28,386 bases of DNA, from assembly GCA_000697475.1 (NCBI GenBank), contig JNEU01000183.1, positions 1-28,386 on the forward strand, read 5' to 3'. The notes under the pieces are model-generated. The model saw only the letters and a program-made list of their open reading frames with translations. It searched no databases and was not told where the DNA came from. Source of the stretch: Lichtheimia corymbifera B2541. Taxonomy: Eukaryota > Mucoromycota > Mucoromycetes > Mucorales > Lichtheimiaceae. Shown piece by piece: positions 8,285 to 20,165 of the stretch (positions are counted from its first letter, which is position 1; each line of letters starts with the position of its first letter). Position numbers and translations under genes: made by a program.

Positions 8285-10476
8285 ACCGGAATAATGCATC
8301 ATCTCAGCACCTGTGGCGCCTCGATAGTTTTTCTCTACATTGGTATGTATTACCAAATTTCTTCCCTAAAAATGGTGATTTGAGTCTGTTAAGTTGTTTG
8401 CATATGAGCATGTCCTTGGATATTTGCCAGTAATGGCAGGTCACTCTGCTAAAAAGGACAGATATCTCCTTTTTCGACCAAGGCATCACTTGCCATGTAA
8501 CACAAGACTCCAGCACCCATAAACAGCTACAGCACATCAATGCCGACAGCCTAACAACGCGCTATTAAAGATGGGACAGCGCCGGATGGATATCATTTTC
8601 AAAAGAACAACTTCATAAGTATTTTTTCTTTATATTATTGGCGCTACATCCCCTCGGTCGAGTGCGATTCGTGATCTGATGCATTAAAGCGGAGCAGTGC
8701 ATATAGAACCTTTCTCACAAAATGTGTCACATGGCAACAAAAGCTTACATGTACCACGAGAAGTATTGGGTTTGGATATCGTTGTCTAAGTCTATTGCTG
8801 GTTCAAAGGCTCAAGTCTGTCTTTTGTGTGCATGGATATGCAACTTAGAGGTATCGTGAACAATGCGCAGCAGGTGCTCCCAATAAATGGTCAGCAGCCT
8901 GCTTATTACAGTAAAGAGGTATTTGAATAGCTATATAGTAGGTTGATCTCATACGCATTGATACGTTGGTTTTCATTGGCATGATGAACACCGTGCAATA
9001 TCCCCGATCCTATCCGATTGTGCTTTGACAAAGAATGAGCCTAGAGGGACACCTCGAATACTCAAGTTAACCCACCAGGATGTATTACCCTAGATGTTGT
9101 TGACAACAACTTTTTCTCTTTTTGCTCATTCAGGGAAATATGTTCATATTAAGAAGTGCATCCTAATTCAGCCTTTTCTAAAATTTGCCCTAATCTTTGG
9201 ATAGGGTTACGACTCACGAGATAGAGGAGCCATGATAAGAAGGTGACTGACCTATGATCAGTTGCTGAGTATTATGTATCACCCATGCTGTCCTAGGGAC
9301 ACAACCTGTTTACTTATTCTCACGGGAAGCAGCATTTTCTCTTTCCCGCTCTTCTTAGAAGACAAGAAGATGAATTGTATATCGGCCATCGTCGGAAACC
9401 AATGTCATTGGTGCAATGGAACCCAGCATAGGGATGATAAATAAGGCGTCAACTGTCAAATGCTCCCATAATGTATCTTTTGTTTATAACCCGCGACCAA
9501 TCCCAGTATCTGGTATATCATGTTTCACTCACATGGGATGATTTCGTACATTCACACTTCCTTGCAAGGAAATTTTGTTCCTAAAAGAGGTGGTAATAAT
9601 GTAGTGGAGTGCATTAGCAGGTGCAATCACATCACCATACTCACACACCTTGGAGTAGGTTTATTGATTTTCCACCCTGCAGCACCCTCAATAGTAATTG
9701 TCCTTTTATTAGTAGACGCTTACACGATGATACAAACATCCCATGAATACTTCAAGTCATCCCTTTTCCTTGATTATGATACGTTATTGGTAACATGAAG
9801 GTGGTAGAAACTACTACAATGGCCTTTTTTGATGGCATGTGTTAATTTATTATATGTGTGATTTCTCAAAATGGTATCAAACGTCGACCTCACGCAGAAC
9901 AACCTTTGACTTGAATGCCGTGTCACGTGTACTGACATAATTCAGGAACAGGCCACATTGGGTACTACAAGATATAGCAGCCTATAGCCATGTTGTGTGT
10001 TAAAAAGTGACCAATGAAAGGCACACCTGTGTGATCCTTTGTATGCAGCAACTTTTGAGAAAAGACATGAATAATACATTCTTGGTTATAATGAATCCAA
10101 TTCCGTGTCATTGTTCTATCGGCGTCAACAATGTGATGATTGTTATATAATGACCAAGAACGAACAAAGATCAAGTACCGCATTTATTGTAACTGAATGA
10201 CATGATTGCTATATGCTTTTAACGAGATCAAAGGAGGGGGAGGGATATACAAGAATTATGCAGAATGGGCTGGTGGAGGAGCATTGTGAAACATTTCATT
10301 GGATCGTCATATCCCGCCTCGCCATGCCGCCATCATGTGCTTACTCCTTCTCACGTGTTTCGCTTCTTTGTCTTTTTGCCTCCTGTGTCAACCACCGTCA
10401 ACGCGACACACATTTCACTTTACTCTTTCTTTTGTCATTCACATCCAGTATTGTTTCCACGAGTGCGGCATTGTCA
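8285..10476. other. Long intergenic region without recognisable gene
   Basis: About 2.2 kb between the OPT promoter and VAC8. Open frames are short and unlike known proteins; the longest (9520-9798, +, 92 codons) has no supporting signals. CACGTG E-box hexamers occur at 9924-9929 and 10352-10357, the latter 120 bp before the VAC8 ATG. Several upstream ATGs precede the VAC8 start, with overlapping frames at 10213-10575, 10265-10696 and 10299-10493. Confidence 0.4.
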
Positions 10477-12840
10477 ATGGGAAATACGAGTAGCTGTGGT
10501 GCTTGTACCTCTTCTTGTTGTCAGGATTGTTTCGGAAGTAAGGCATTCAAGGACCAGCCCATTTGCAAACGGTGAATTCACACCTTGTTCTTGTAAAATA
10601 GAGCGCCATCGCAATGGGATCTACGAACCACTCTTGCAAGACAATGAACGTGATGCGATAGCCGAACTCTTACGGTTTCTCGAAAGTAAGCGTTGATATG
10701 CATATACATATGCCGTGATGTTGCCATATTGAAATCTCCCACAAAAACGTCGTAGATCGCAACCGTATCAATCTTTTTCGAGGTGAACCACTTCAGGCTC
10801 TTACAACTTTGGCATATTCCGATAATGTGGATTTACAACGATCGGCTGCGCTTGCATTTGCTGAAATCACTGAGAAAGGTAGTAGAAGAGAGGACGGATG
10901 ATAAAGGTATATGGCTTGTTGGTTGACTTGTGGAGTATCGTAGATGTATCTCAGGTTGGAAAGGAAACATTGAATCCCATCCTTTTCTTGCTACAATCGC
11001 ACGATGTGGAAGTGCAACGTCCGGCGAGTGCTGCCCTGGCCAATCTTGCAGTCAATAGTAAGTGATGGAATATTCCTTTCGCCCTGAATTGTGTTTCATG
11101 CTTAACTCACACAAATATTGATCCATTTACTATAGCGGAGAATAAGCTGCTGATTGTCAAACTCGGAGGTCTTGAACAATTGATCCGCCAAATGGGAAGT
11201 CCCAATGTCGAAGTTCAATGCAATGCTGTGGGTTGTATCACAAACCTTGCTACACATGGTAAGTCATGGTTGGATGGCACAATGATTTGTTCGCATGGGA
11301 GCTTATTTATGTATACGTCAGATGATAACAAGGTCAGGATCGCCAAGTCGGATGCCCTTAGGCTATTAGTGGATCTGGCACGTTCAAAGGATCAGCGAGT
11401 ACAACGAAATGCTACAGGTGCCCTTCTCAACATGACACACACTCGTAAGTGCACTATAAACGACCACCACAAAATCCATCTAATGATTAGTTCCATTATC
11501 ATAGAGGATAATCGACAGCAATTGGTGAATGCAGGCGCTATTCCTGTACTGATCAGCCTTTTGAGCTCGCAAGATGCTGATGTCCAATACTATTGCACGA
11601 CGGCCTTGAGCAATATTGCTGCTGATGGTATGTTAAGGAACGATGATGCGATATTATCATACGATTTACATTGACTACATATCATAGGCATGAATCGTAA
11701 AAAGCTGGCGCAAACAGATTCAAGACTTGTTCAATATCTCATTGCTCTAATGGAAACCAAAAGTCTCAAAGTACAATGTCAAGCAGCCTTAGCTCTCCGA
11801 AATTTAGCGTCGGATGGTAAGCATTTGAAAGGAGCATGGATTATACCCTCCTCTCTCTGACAACCCATTGATAGAAAAGTATCAACTTGAGATTGTTCGA
11901 TGCAAAGGCCTTACTCCGTTGTTGCGCTTACTAAAGTCATCGTTTCTTCCGCTCATCCTGTCGTCGGTTGCATGTATCCGCAATATCTCTATTCATCCTG
12001 CCAACGAGTCGCCAATTATCGAGGAAGGATTTGTGAATCCATTGATCGAGCTACTATCCTACGACGACAATGAGGAGATACAATGCCATGCCATTTCTAC
12101 GTTGCGTAATCTTGCGGCAAGTTCTGAAAGAAACAGGAAAGCCATTGTGGAAGCGGGAGCGGTGGAACGTATTCGTACCTTGATTCATCGTGTACCTGCA
12201 AGTGTACAAACGGAGATGACGGCAGCTATTGCTGTTTTGGCGTTGAGCGACGAATTGAAGCCACAACTACTCAGCATGGGCATCTTGCAAGTTCTGGTGC
12301 CCTTGACAGCAAGTACCAAAATGGAGGTGCAACGCAATTCAGCAGCTGCCATCGGAAACCTGAGTTCAAAAGGTATGACATTCAGCCATGATGATAGGGC
12401 GTTTGTATATCACATTGCTCATCAATATACTTTGTCGTGTAGCCAAGGATTATTCGCCGTTTGTAGACGTGTGGACTTCACCAGCGGATGGCTTACGATA
12501 TTTTCTGATACGATTTCTGGATGAGAATCAAAGCGTAGCGCTTCAACATATTGGTGTTTGGACAATTGAACAATTCTTGGAAGGAAATGGTGGGTCGAAT
12601 GATTTTGCATGAAAAGGGAAAAGGAAGGTATCTTAAAGGTTGTTGTGAATAGATCCGGAGCTGGTATCAAAGATTGCAAGTACATCTGAGATTGTAGATT
12701 CTGTCACACGCATTGCCAAGTCGCCCGACCTTTTACGACAAGCTCCACCTGAAGATCCTGGCGACGATTTGGACGGCGACATTGTTGGCCTTGCAAAACG
12801 CGTGGTCAGTGCGCTTAGTAACGTTGATGCTAAAAAATAA
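10477..12840 (+). CDS. VAC8: Vac8, acylated armadillo-repeat vacuolar protein
   Basis: Vacuole-membrane scaffold used in vacuole inheritance, nucleus-vacuole contacts, vacuole fusion and autophagy. Eleven exons: 10477-10537, 10602-10685, 10756-10878, 10944-11057, 11136-11258, 11322-11444, 11505-11627, 11688-11816, 11875-12372, 12443-12589, 12653-12840. They give 570 residues (yeast Vac8 has 578). The N-terminus has the myristoylation pattern MGxxxS (Gly2, Ser6) and five cysteines (7, 10, 14, 15, 18) for palmitoylation, which fixes the start. The body is armadillo repeats: [113 protein letters not shown]. All ten introns are in phase 1, and exons 3 and 5-7 are each 123 nt, one 41-residue repeat. 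Convergent with the next gene. Intact; identification is very strong. Confidence 0.96.
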
Positions 12841-12841
12841 A
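12836..12841 (+). terminator. AATAAA overlapping the VAC8 stop codon
   Basis: AATAAA begins two bases before the TAA stop (12838-12840) and includes it. If used, cleavage would leave only a 10-30 nt 3' UTR. Another signal further downstream may be the real one; none was clear. Confidence 0.35.
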
Positions 12842-13161
12842 GTTTACCCCTCATTTTCATTTCCATCCTATCCCAATCTATTGTACTGTATATTTAAGCT
12901 TCTGCCTGGCTAGTTGGATGTTGTATACTAATAATCCCCGAAGAAAGAAGGTTACTCGAGAAAATTAGAATACGCGCATGATCTACGATGCTAGTCGCGT
13001 GCAATTCCCATACACAATAAGTCATTAAAAATATCCTCAAAAGGGCAAGATATTAAGACATGTATGCCCATGAAAAGCAGAGTTTGATTTACTAAGAACT
13101 ACGTGTATAAAGACATAAAAAAAGCGTACATTTGCGGATGGATTAACATGACACATAGGGA
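12842..13161. other. Convergent 3' intergenic region
   Basis: 320 bp between the 3' ends of VAC8 (+) and the seven-helix gene (minus). AT-rich; it must hold both terminators. No further gene or repeat is seen. Confidence 0.5.
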
Positions 13162-14941
13162 TTAATAATAATGGTTGTGTTGCATGGCAGTATTAAGACC
13201 AGTGGTGGAGGATAAGGTGATAGTATCATTCTCTGCTACACGATATCGGTGATCCTCTGTGGAGGAAAGGTTGCGAGGTGGTGCACGAGCAATGCTTGTC
13301 ATGGCGTTGTAGTTTAGCTGATCCTCGTCTATTTGGCTTCGGATGGTCTCGCCACCAGAAGTAATAAACTCAGGCATGTCTTTGATATCACCAAGGCTAT
13401 ACTTTGGCTTGCTATCGACAGCTGTCCATCCGCTTCCCATGCTGGTATGTTGTGTTGCTTGCCATTTGCTCTCAGATTGAGTGGCTGTGGTAGTCTCGTG
13501 GGTGCCAGAGGATGTTGACATGTGGTGCGATCGATTTGCAGAAGTAGCACCGCCAGATGACGATCCAAAGCTGGCTGCAAGTGTAGCAAGTTTAGGGCTA
13601 TTTTATGAGATGTCAGTGATCTGCCTAGTGTAGTTGAAATGATACCATGATACATACTTTAGCACAATACCCAAAAAGATAGCTGCTGTTGCAGCAACAC
13701 CATTAAACATCCAAACACAGGCAATGGCAACATTCTCGGCAGTGTTTTGAGTAATAGGAATGCGGCATGCTGCATATAAAATCATGATGACAGCGAATCC
13801 TGTCAAGCAGGCACTTCCAGCCACGATGATGATTTTGACCTAACAAGGTTCAATTTTTAAGCATGACAATCCATGAATGTGACCAGATTGTTATTTACCT
13901 TTAGTGTTCCTAATTTGACCTTTCGTATACAGACTTGACCTTGTTGTCGTTCATGCAAATGGCGTGTCAAAAGACGCAAGAGACGTAAGCCGGCGAATAA
14001 GATGAGGATACCCAAGCAGCCTGTATAGAATGTCCAGAACCAATACAATGCATTGGTGAAGCCTTCTGCCATGACATAATCTTGTTTGATAGCATAGACA
14101 CCAGCAGCAATGGAGCAAACGTTGTTTGTGAAATGAGGACCGACGATGAAGATCAAGCAGACACCATCAATGATAATCGGTGATCGTATCCAGCGATTGT
14201 AAACGGTCTTATTACTCTATTCACCCACACACATATGCACAATCACATAAAACACGTGAATACACATGGCATTCTCAAGGAGGATGGAAAAGGGGGGCAG
14301 AAAAAAAGAATGGTTACTTACATCGGACAACGTGTGAGCGATGCCAAATAGATAGCATGCCAGGGCGCCAATACCAAAGTGCCAAGGAAATTCGAACATG
14401 ACTATAGGACAACAACAAGGGGTGTGTCAATGGCTATTTGAATAGCTTTCTTTCTCAAGCACTTACATGAACGGAATGCGACATTGGGAGCAACATCAGT
14501 GACCATAATGATGGCATGGATCATACGCACTAGTCATTCGAAATGAGTCCACGTGCAACTGGCGCCAAAAGTGAGATCACTTACATATGTTAAACGCTGT
14601 ACCGAAGACGATCATCGATTCGATCGGCTTGGGCCTTGGAAAGCCAGTACGACAATCAAATACGGTCTGATTCAGGAGGATGATGCGATAATAACCGAGG
14701 ATGGCAGCTGTAAGATGGCATGAATCAATATTTTATTGCTACTACTGGTGATGGTGGTGGTGCTGTTGCTGCAAAGACATTTACCCATTGTACCGACGAG
14801 ACCTGAAAATGCTGCCAATGCGATATAGAATGGAACCATATGTTTTTCTTCTTCGCAGCCATAGACAGTGAGACGCCAATCGCAATGGCATACGCCATTA
14901 TCATCACATATCTTCCAAAAGCCGTCGTATGATGCAGACAT
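13162..14941 (-). CDS. Seven-helix membrane protein, receptor-like topology, family unrecognised
   Basis: Seven exons: 14785-14941, 14585-14707, 14467-14529, 14322-14401, 13899-14216, 13658-13839, 13162-13597. They splice in frame to 452 residues. The N-terminus is 34 residues with four cysteines (12, 18, 20, 29). Hydrophobic segments lie at about 35-62, 83-103, 119-138, 155-181, 196-223, 248-272 and 284-307. The loop at 224-247 is rich in Arg/Lys/His (LLTRHLHERQQGQVCIRKVK), which by the positive-inside rule puts it in the cytosol, N-terminus out and C-terminus in, as in G-protein-coupled receptors. The last 145 residues are polar, rich in Ser, Thr and His, and look disordered and phosphorylatable, ending NHYY. 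I do not recognise a named family, and no DRY or NPxxY motif is evident. Splice sites are canonical throughout. It could be a receptor, a sensor or another integral membrane protein. Confidence 0.85.
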
Positions 14942-16537
14942 TGTCGTCGTGATCGATTAAAAGACTGGAGGACACAGCAGCAGGTGTGAAATGAGAAAGG
15001 AGAAAGACGGCCGAGGAACAAGTAGGAGTAGTAGCAATTGGGAAAGGGTGTGTTATATCCTGTCGTATCGTGTTATTTTATATGTGGTGAGAATAAAATC
15101 GATGTTGGTGCCCCTCCTCTTCTGAATGGGAAATGTATATGACACTATGTAAAATGTCGCATCTTTTTGTACCTGGTGTTCTGCACGATCAAAGATGATT
15201 CCCCCCTTGGCCGTAGTTCGCTCTCAGACAAAGTGTGAGGAAGGAGGCAAAACGTAGAAAACAGGAGAAGAAAAGAAAAAGAATATACCACGCTGTTGCG
15301 TGCCACAACCTTTTTGCTCATGTACAATTTACTTGTGGTTGCACTCAGGCATAATACTGCATATGTGTTGCCTTTGACCGTGCGAGGGATCCATTGACAA
15401 TTGCCATCTTCCCGGATGAAAGAACGTGATGAATATCCAAAACAAGGGATCTGGTGGAATAAAGGTGTGGCTGGATCAGCACATTTTTTAATATTGGACG
15501 TTAGCCTTGTTGCACATTGCGGAGATCTCACTCCCTCTGGTATCCTGCCGTTGTTGCTACTCAAGGGTGCATTCCCTTTGTCTCAATGGGGGAAGGATAA
15601 GATATTGAAATACACAATAAAAAGGCGCGATTTTAGACAAACGCTTTCCCCCATCCACGCGGAGGTAGAGCTATCACTCACTCTTTGTATTCTGCCCCAT
15701 TCAACAAACTGCAACAACACCTTTGTTATAGCTGATGGTATATATAGATCATCACATTGGATATACAACATCACTCATTGAAGATGAAGAAGGAAATGAT
15801 AGTAACATTGATATCTTATCACGATTGGATATCATCATTGTGCTGCTGCCGTGATGGGGTATTTAGGATTGAATGGGGACCCCTTCCCAGATGTGTCACC
15901 CTACTTTATTATGCATTTGTTGTCCGCCAAGGATTCCCCAATGCCCTATCAGCGATTCGTGCCCGTAGTAGCAACAAGGAAAAGTGATTACAAAATGCTA
16001 TTCATCCTGGCGGTAATTACTACGCCTGAGCACTTCTCATAGTCAAAACCCCCTTCCTGCTATCCCTGCGTATTCCCATGTAACAGTGAGCGGATCATTT
16101 TCTCGAAAAGGGAGAGCAAGTATCACCATCCCGAGCTCACTACTCAATCAACGACTATTATCAATTGCAACCCTGGCTTTACAGCGTTTGATTTGATTTG
16201 ATTTAATAATGTAAGAAGCTAACCTACTACTATCATTGTTGCTGCATAATAATAATGGATGCTGTCTTTAAGGATTATGCTACTGCTAACGCCATTACTC
16301 CCTTTTATGCAGTGAGATGCATTCATGTGCTGCTTTGCTTATGTTATGAAGAAAGAGGTAAAAAGCAAGATGTGTGATCTGACAAGTGACCATGCTTACC
16401 CCACATGTGTGATAGACAATGATGTTTGTTTCATGTCAACGCATGACCGAAATCCCCGCTTATCGACCTGTGCACCACCGAAGCCGTGTAAACTTTCTTT
16501 TGTGAAAACACTCATACCCCGTTGCACACTCCACGTT
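14942..16537. other. Divergent intergenic region (seven-helix gene / Vac1-like gene)
   Basis: 1.6 kb between two divergent starts. Two open frames overlap on opposite strands (15145-15564 minus, 15401-15781 plus); neither is recognisable. A TATATATA at 15739-15746 could serve a small transcript towards the right. A short TTTGA-type run occurs at about 16186-16205. A possible small ORF is listed separately. Confidence 0.4.
15854..16042 (+). CDS. Possible 62-residue ORF, weak support
   Basis: An ATG at 15854, about 110 bp after a TATATATA sequence, opens a 62-codon frame. The product reads GYLGLNGDPFPDVSPYF, then MPYQRFVPVVATRKSDYK, and ends with a hydrophobic stretch (MLFILAVITTP). Composition is protein-like but no family is recognised and an upstream ATG in another frame (about 15784) would be met first. 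Weakly supported. Confidence 0.2.
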   Translation: MGYLGLNGDPFPDVSPYFIMHLLSAKDSPMPYQRFVPVVATRKSDYKMLFILAVITTPEHFS

Positions 16538-18774
16538 ATGGCAATTGCTCGTTCACCAACATATAATTACCAAGACTATGTCCCAGTCGATGATATCGCA
16601 TGCCCCATTTGCGACTTTCCTTGTCCTTCTCTTCAAACTCTCAATACTGTAAAGTGTCAACACACGTGTCTTTTCATGGCAAACGGCTAATGCATAACTG
16701 CCTTCTCATTGATAGCATCTAGACACAGCCCACACTGAAGAAGACTCCAAAGGAGCATTACTGTCATGGTTCCGCACAGCACAACAGAAAGTCCAGACGA
16801 CGTTGACTCCCCGCTCACCACCTTCTTCCTCGTCGTCTTCACCAGGAGGTGGTGGAAGTAGTGTCGAACGATCTCTGAAACAACTCTTCGATCCCTCCCT
16901 CATGAATAGCTTCAGCAACTTGAATCTCGGCAACGGCAACCCTGTCTACTTTGCTTCCGATGCAGAACGACAACAAACCGACCTCTATGTCACAAGAGAC
17001 CACTGGCAACGAGAGGGCCCGAACGACGTATGCAGTTTATCTGGGTGTGGGCGTTCGCTTGGCAGACTCAGCAAGCAGCATTGTCGACAGTACGTATCAT
17101 ATCATTGGTATATCAACATGGACATGGCATTGATATCAATGTTTCAGGTGTGGCAAACTCTTTTGCGATCCACATACACAATATGAGATGAAACTCGATC
17201 GAATGGCTAGGCACGATCCAGTAAACGGTGTATGGTGTCGTGTATGTGCTGCATGTTTTGCTTCAAGAACAGGATACCTCGATCATCATGGTGCAACGAG
17301 AGATTTGACCGCTCAATTCATCAAGAGACGAGAAAAGGCCATTGATCGTGTACATCTCGAGAGTAATAAATTGGAAAAGAGATTGGAAAAGGTAAATAGG
17401 GAACTTCATTTGTAACGGGAGAGTCATTGATTGATATGCAATAGCTTGCTCGAATCCATCATGCCGCTGATACCGGAGCCAAAATAGAACGTGCTAGCCC
17501 AAGTCCATCCCTTGCAAGCTTATCATTGGATCGGTCGGATTCAACGTCGGATAGCAGCCTTGGTAGCAGTGTCATGTCACCACGCGCAGGATTTGTATCG
17601 AGTGGCAATAGTATCCTCAGTATGAAGTTGAAGTATCGAGGTATATATCGTGATCCTTGTCAGGCAATGCATGATCTACTCACGTGAATGGTTAATTATG
17701 GTAGATGGCGAGCAAACCGTGACAAAGTGGGAAGATGACAAGTCCGTGATACAATGCCCTTTATGCTCGTGAGTGGATTTTTTGGGGTAGGGGAGGAAGA
17801 GATACATGGCTCATTGTTGACTTTATCAAAATAGATGTGCTTTTACAATCACAAATCGCAAGCATCATTGTCGTCTTTGTGGTCGTATTGTATGCGGAAA
17901 TGCTCGTTGTTCGAAAATGATACCCCTATTCTTGAACATGTCATCAGGTATTTGTTTTTGGATCATTCACGGTCTTTGTAAAGCTAATGACGATTTCAAG
18001 AGGGATTTGATCAAGAACCAGTTGGAGATACCAGAGCATGTCGTGAATGCCAGCGACTCGTCTTTAGGTAAGAACAACCCTTTCAACATTGTTTATGCCG
18101 TCGACTCACACGATAAAAAAGACGAAAGCTTAGATACGAAGAAGCCATGAATCCTGCACCCATTGTACAGCTATATAATCAACTCGTCATCACACGGCAG
18201 AATATCGAGAAGCAGTTACCCCTCTTTCATGATATCATTGTACTATTAGAGTAAGTGTTATGCGGTGACTAGTTATATTTGAACATGATTGATAACCAAA
18301 CGTTGCAGCAAGGAAAAGATCTCAAAGCAATCCAAAGAGACATTTCAACGAGCTGGAAAGATTCGCAAATCCCTACTTGACAACTTTGCACTATTTGACG
18401 CGTTGGCCAAAAGAATCAAGACGCTTCCAGCGAGCTCATCGGCTTTTCGCCGTCTTCAAAGCAATGTTTGCACAGCAGCCAATATGTACTTGCAGCAAAA
18501 CATGTTACCGCTTCAAATGTTACCGAGAATCCTCAAACCAGCAGAGAAAAGGAATGGGACGAAAAGGATCAATGGATCAGCATCGTCTTCAAGGGTACAG
18601 GAATTACAGCTGCAGCTGCAGGCATTCCAGGAACAGCAAATGCTGGTGGAAGGATACATCAAGGAAGCACAGCAAGCTCGCAAATTTGATGACGTGAAGC
18701 TGTTGAAACAGAGCCTTGACGAGCTGGCAGTGGAAACAACACGGCTACAAGCTGATCTAGCTGCTGAGTTATAG
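16538..18774 (+). CDS. VAC1: Vac1/Pep7 (Rabenosyn-5-like) FYVE endosomal tether
   Basis: Early-endosome tethering factor that links the Rab5-type GTPase, PI3P and the Vps45/syntaxin machinery for Golgi/endosome-to-vacuole transport. Nine exons: 16538-16648, 16716-17089, 17148-17391, 17445-17640, 17705-17768, 17835-17947, 18001-18067, 18134-18250, 18309-18774. They give 583 residues (yeast Vac1 is 515). Domains: N-terminal C2H2 finger (C22, C25, H38, H43); Ser/Pro/Gly linker; first, divergent FYVE-like zinc domain (about 128-190, with CGKLFC); Ser-rich linker; canonical FYVE domain (316-390) with WEDD (317-320), RKHHCRLCG (338-346) and the last cysteine pair in ACREC (380-384); C-terminal helical region and coiled coil (about 520-583, QELQLQLQAFQEQQ, then GYIKEAQQARKFDDVKLL) like the Rab-binding hairpin of Rabenosyn. 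The start at 16538 is chosen because the upstream in-frame extension to 16325 is not protein-like. Intact. Confidence 0.93.
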
Positions 18775-19809
18775 TGATGTACATTAGCTTAGGATTGTTT
18801 TCAATGAAAGGATAGTCTTTTTCTGATATCGATCATCATGTCACCTGTTGGTTTATATTCTTCTTCCTTTCTCGGTATCCCATAATCAATAATGTCCCAT
18901 CCTATTCTTATATACCATATGCTCTTGAATAGAACCGAATACCCGTACTTACTTTACAGCATACACTCGTAATCAGTAGCTACTCGATTAACTGCCATGC
19001 ATGAATAAAAAGATGGTTGGTAACAGAAGATCAATGTTACTTCCATGATGATGCCTATTCTATAGATCTATTCAATTGCAATCGGTTGCTACAAAGCCAT
19101 GTAACAGTTAGGCCTGATTTTGCATGGCTTTACATACACTGTTGCTATGACCTTTGAATGTCTTTTCTAAAAAGTGCAAAGACTGCCTTGTGTCCTTTGA
19201 AACCAAATTAGTTGGATACAGCGTTCTTTACTCCTCCCTGTACGTGCATGATCATTCATAATCTTTGCAGGTCGCCATAGATTATGTAAATGTTATAGAT
19301 GGATGGAACATGAAAAGTGGTAGAATGATCCTTTGAACAGAACCAAAGGCAGTAACAAGGACGGATCATGGCTCGAATGCGGCAAGGTGCATTCGACTTT
19401 CCGTGAATGGGAACATGGTGTTGCTTACTACTCAACGATAAAAATTGATCATTCCATTATAGACGACTCGTCGGACTTTATAACTACACACCATGCTTCA
19501 TTCATGCATTATGTCAATTTCAGGACCCGATGGCAGGTTACGGTAATAATAGTAGTCTAAGCTTACCGTAGATGCATCACATAATATGACTATGTTAATA
19601 GAAGGCCGATATGCATATGGGTATGCGATACATCAAAAATGCGTATAGACCTGAACTTTATTGCAAAGATCCAATATCACGATGACGAACGCGACGGCAA
19701 TGATAGCAGGATAACAATGAAGCATAATGAATGATCTATCACAAAGACCAGCGCTATATATATATCATAAAGGTACCTGTTTCTGATATTATAATTCCAT
19801 TAATAAAGC
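18775..19809. other. Intergenic region downstream of VAC1
   Basis: About 1 kb without a recognisable gene. AATAAA at 19004-19009 is a possible poly(A) signal for the upstream gene, 230 nt past its stop. The open frame 19333-19560 (+, 75 codons) is unsupported. The repeat cluster begins at about 19.81 kb. Confidence 0.4.
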
Positions 19810-20165
19810 GTAGGATCTTTGTGAGACGAATTGGACTGCGTGTCTGAACGCACTTTAGGTGGAAGTCTCAGGTTCGGGATGGGCTATGTCAAGGTGAAAG
19901 GCGGGCCATCCTGCTTGTGTTCCGTTCAGTCATCATCGTCTCTACTACATTTGGATCGCCCGATTCATAAAAACATCATAATGAAATGTGCGATTTTTAA
20001 ATGAATGGAATTGATCGGCATGATCCAGCGAACCATCGTACCAAGATTCATGTTCGAAATGGGGAATCCCAAGGTACTGCATACTAATCGACATTTCGTG
20101 AATTTGGACGGGTACGGAATTTCCGTCCGACATAGTAAACCACCCATTACGCCCTCCCAAAATAG
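19810..20165. repeat. Leading diverged repeat modules of the right-hand cluster
   Basis: Two copies of the family's core module. One is decayed (about 19812-19890). The other (about 19960-20160) carries TTTTTAAATGAATGGAATTG, GTTCGAAATGGGGAATCCCA and TAGTAAACC, and aligns without gaps to 20490-20685 at about 90% over the first 80 bp. The same module recurs at about 24525-24715 and, inverted, at about 27420-27600. These are DNA repeats; the reading frames across them are not under visible selection. Confidence 0.7.

Noticed and set aside
9520..9798. 92-codon plus-strand frame in the OPT-VAC8 gap
   Set aside because: No homology, start context, splice or codon support; its length is within chance for 2.2 kb of such DNA.
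15145..15781. Overlapping open frames of 139 codons (minus) and 126 codons (plus)
   Set aside because: They overlap on opposite strands, show no recognisable sequence or splice support, and lie in the promoter region between two divergent genes.
16325..16537. Upstream extension of the Vac1-like protein
   Set aside because: The in-frame extension is Cys-rich and not protein-like; the C2H2 finger follows 21 residues after the ATG at 16538.
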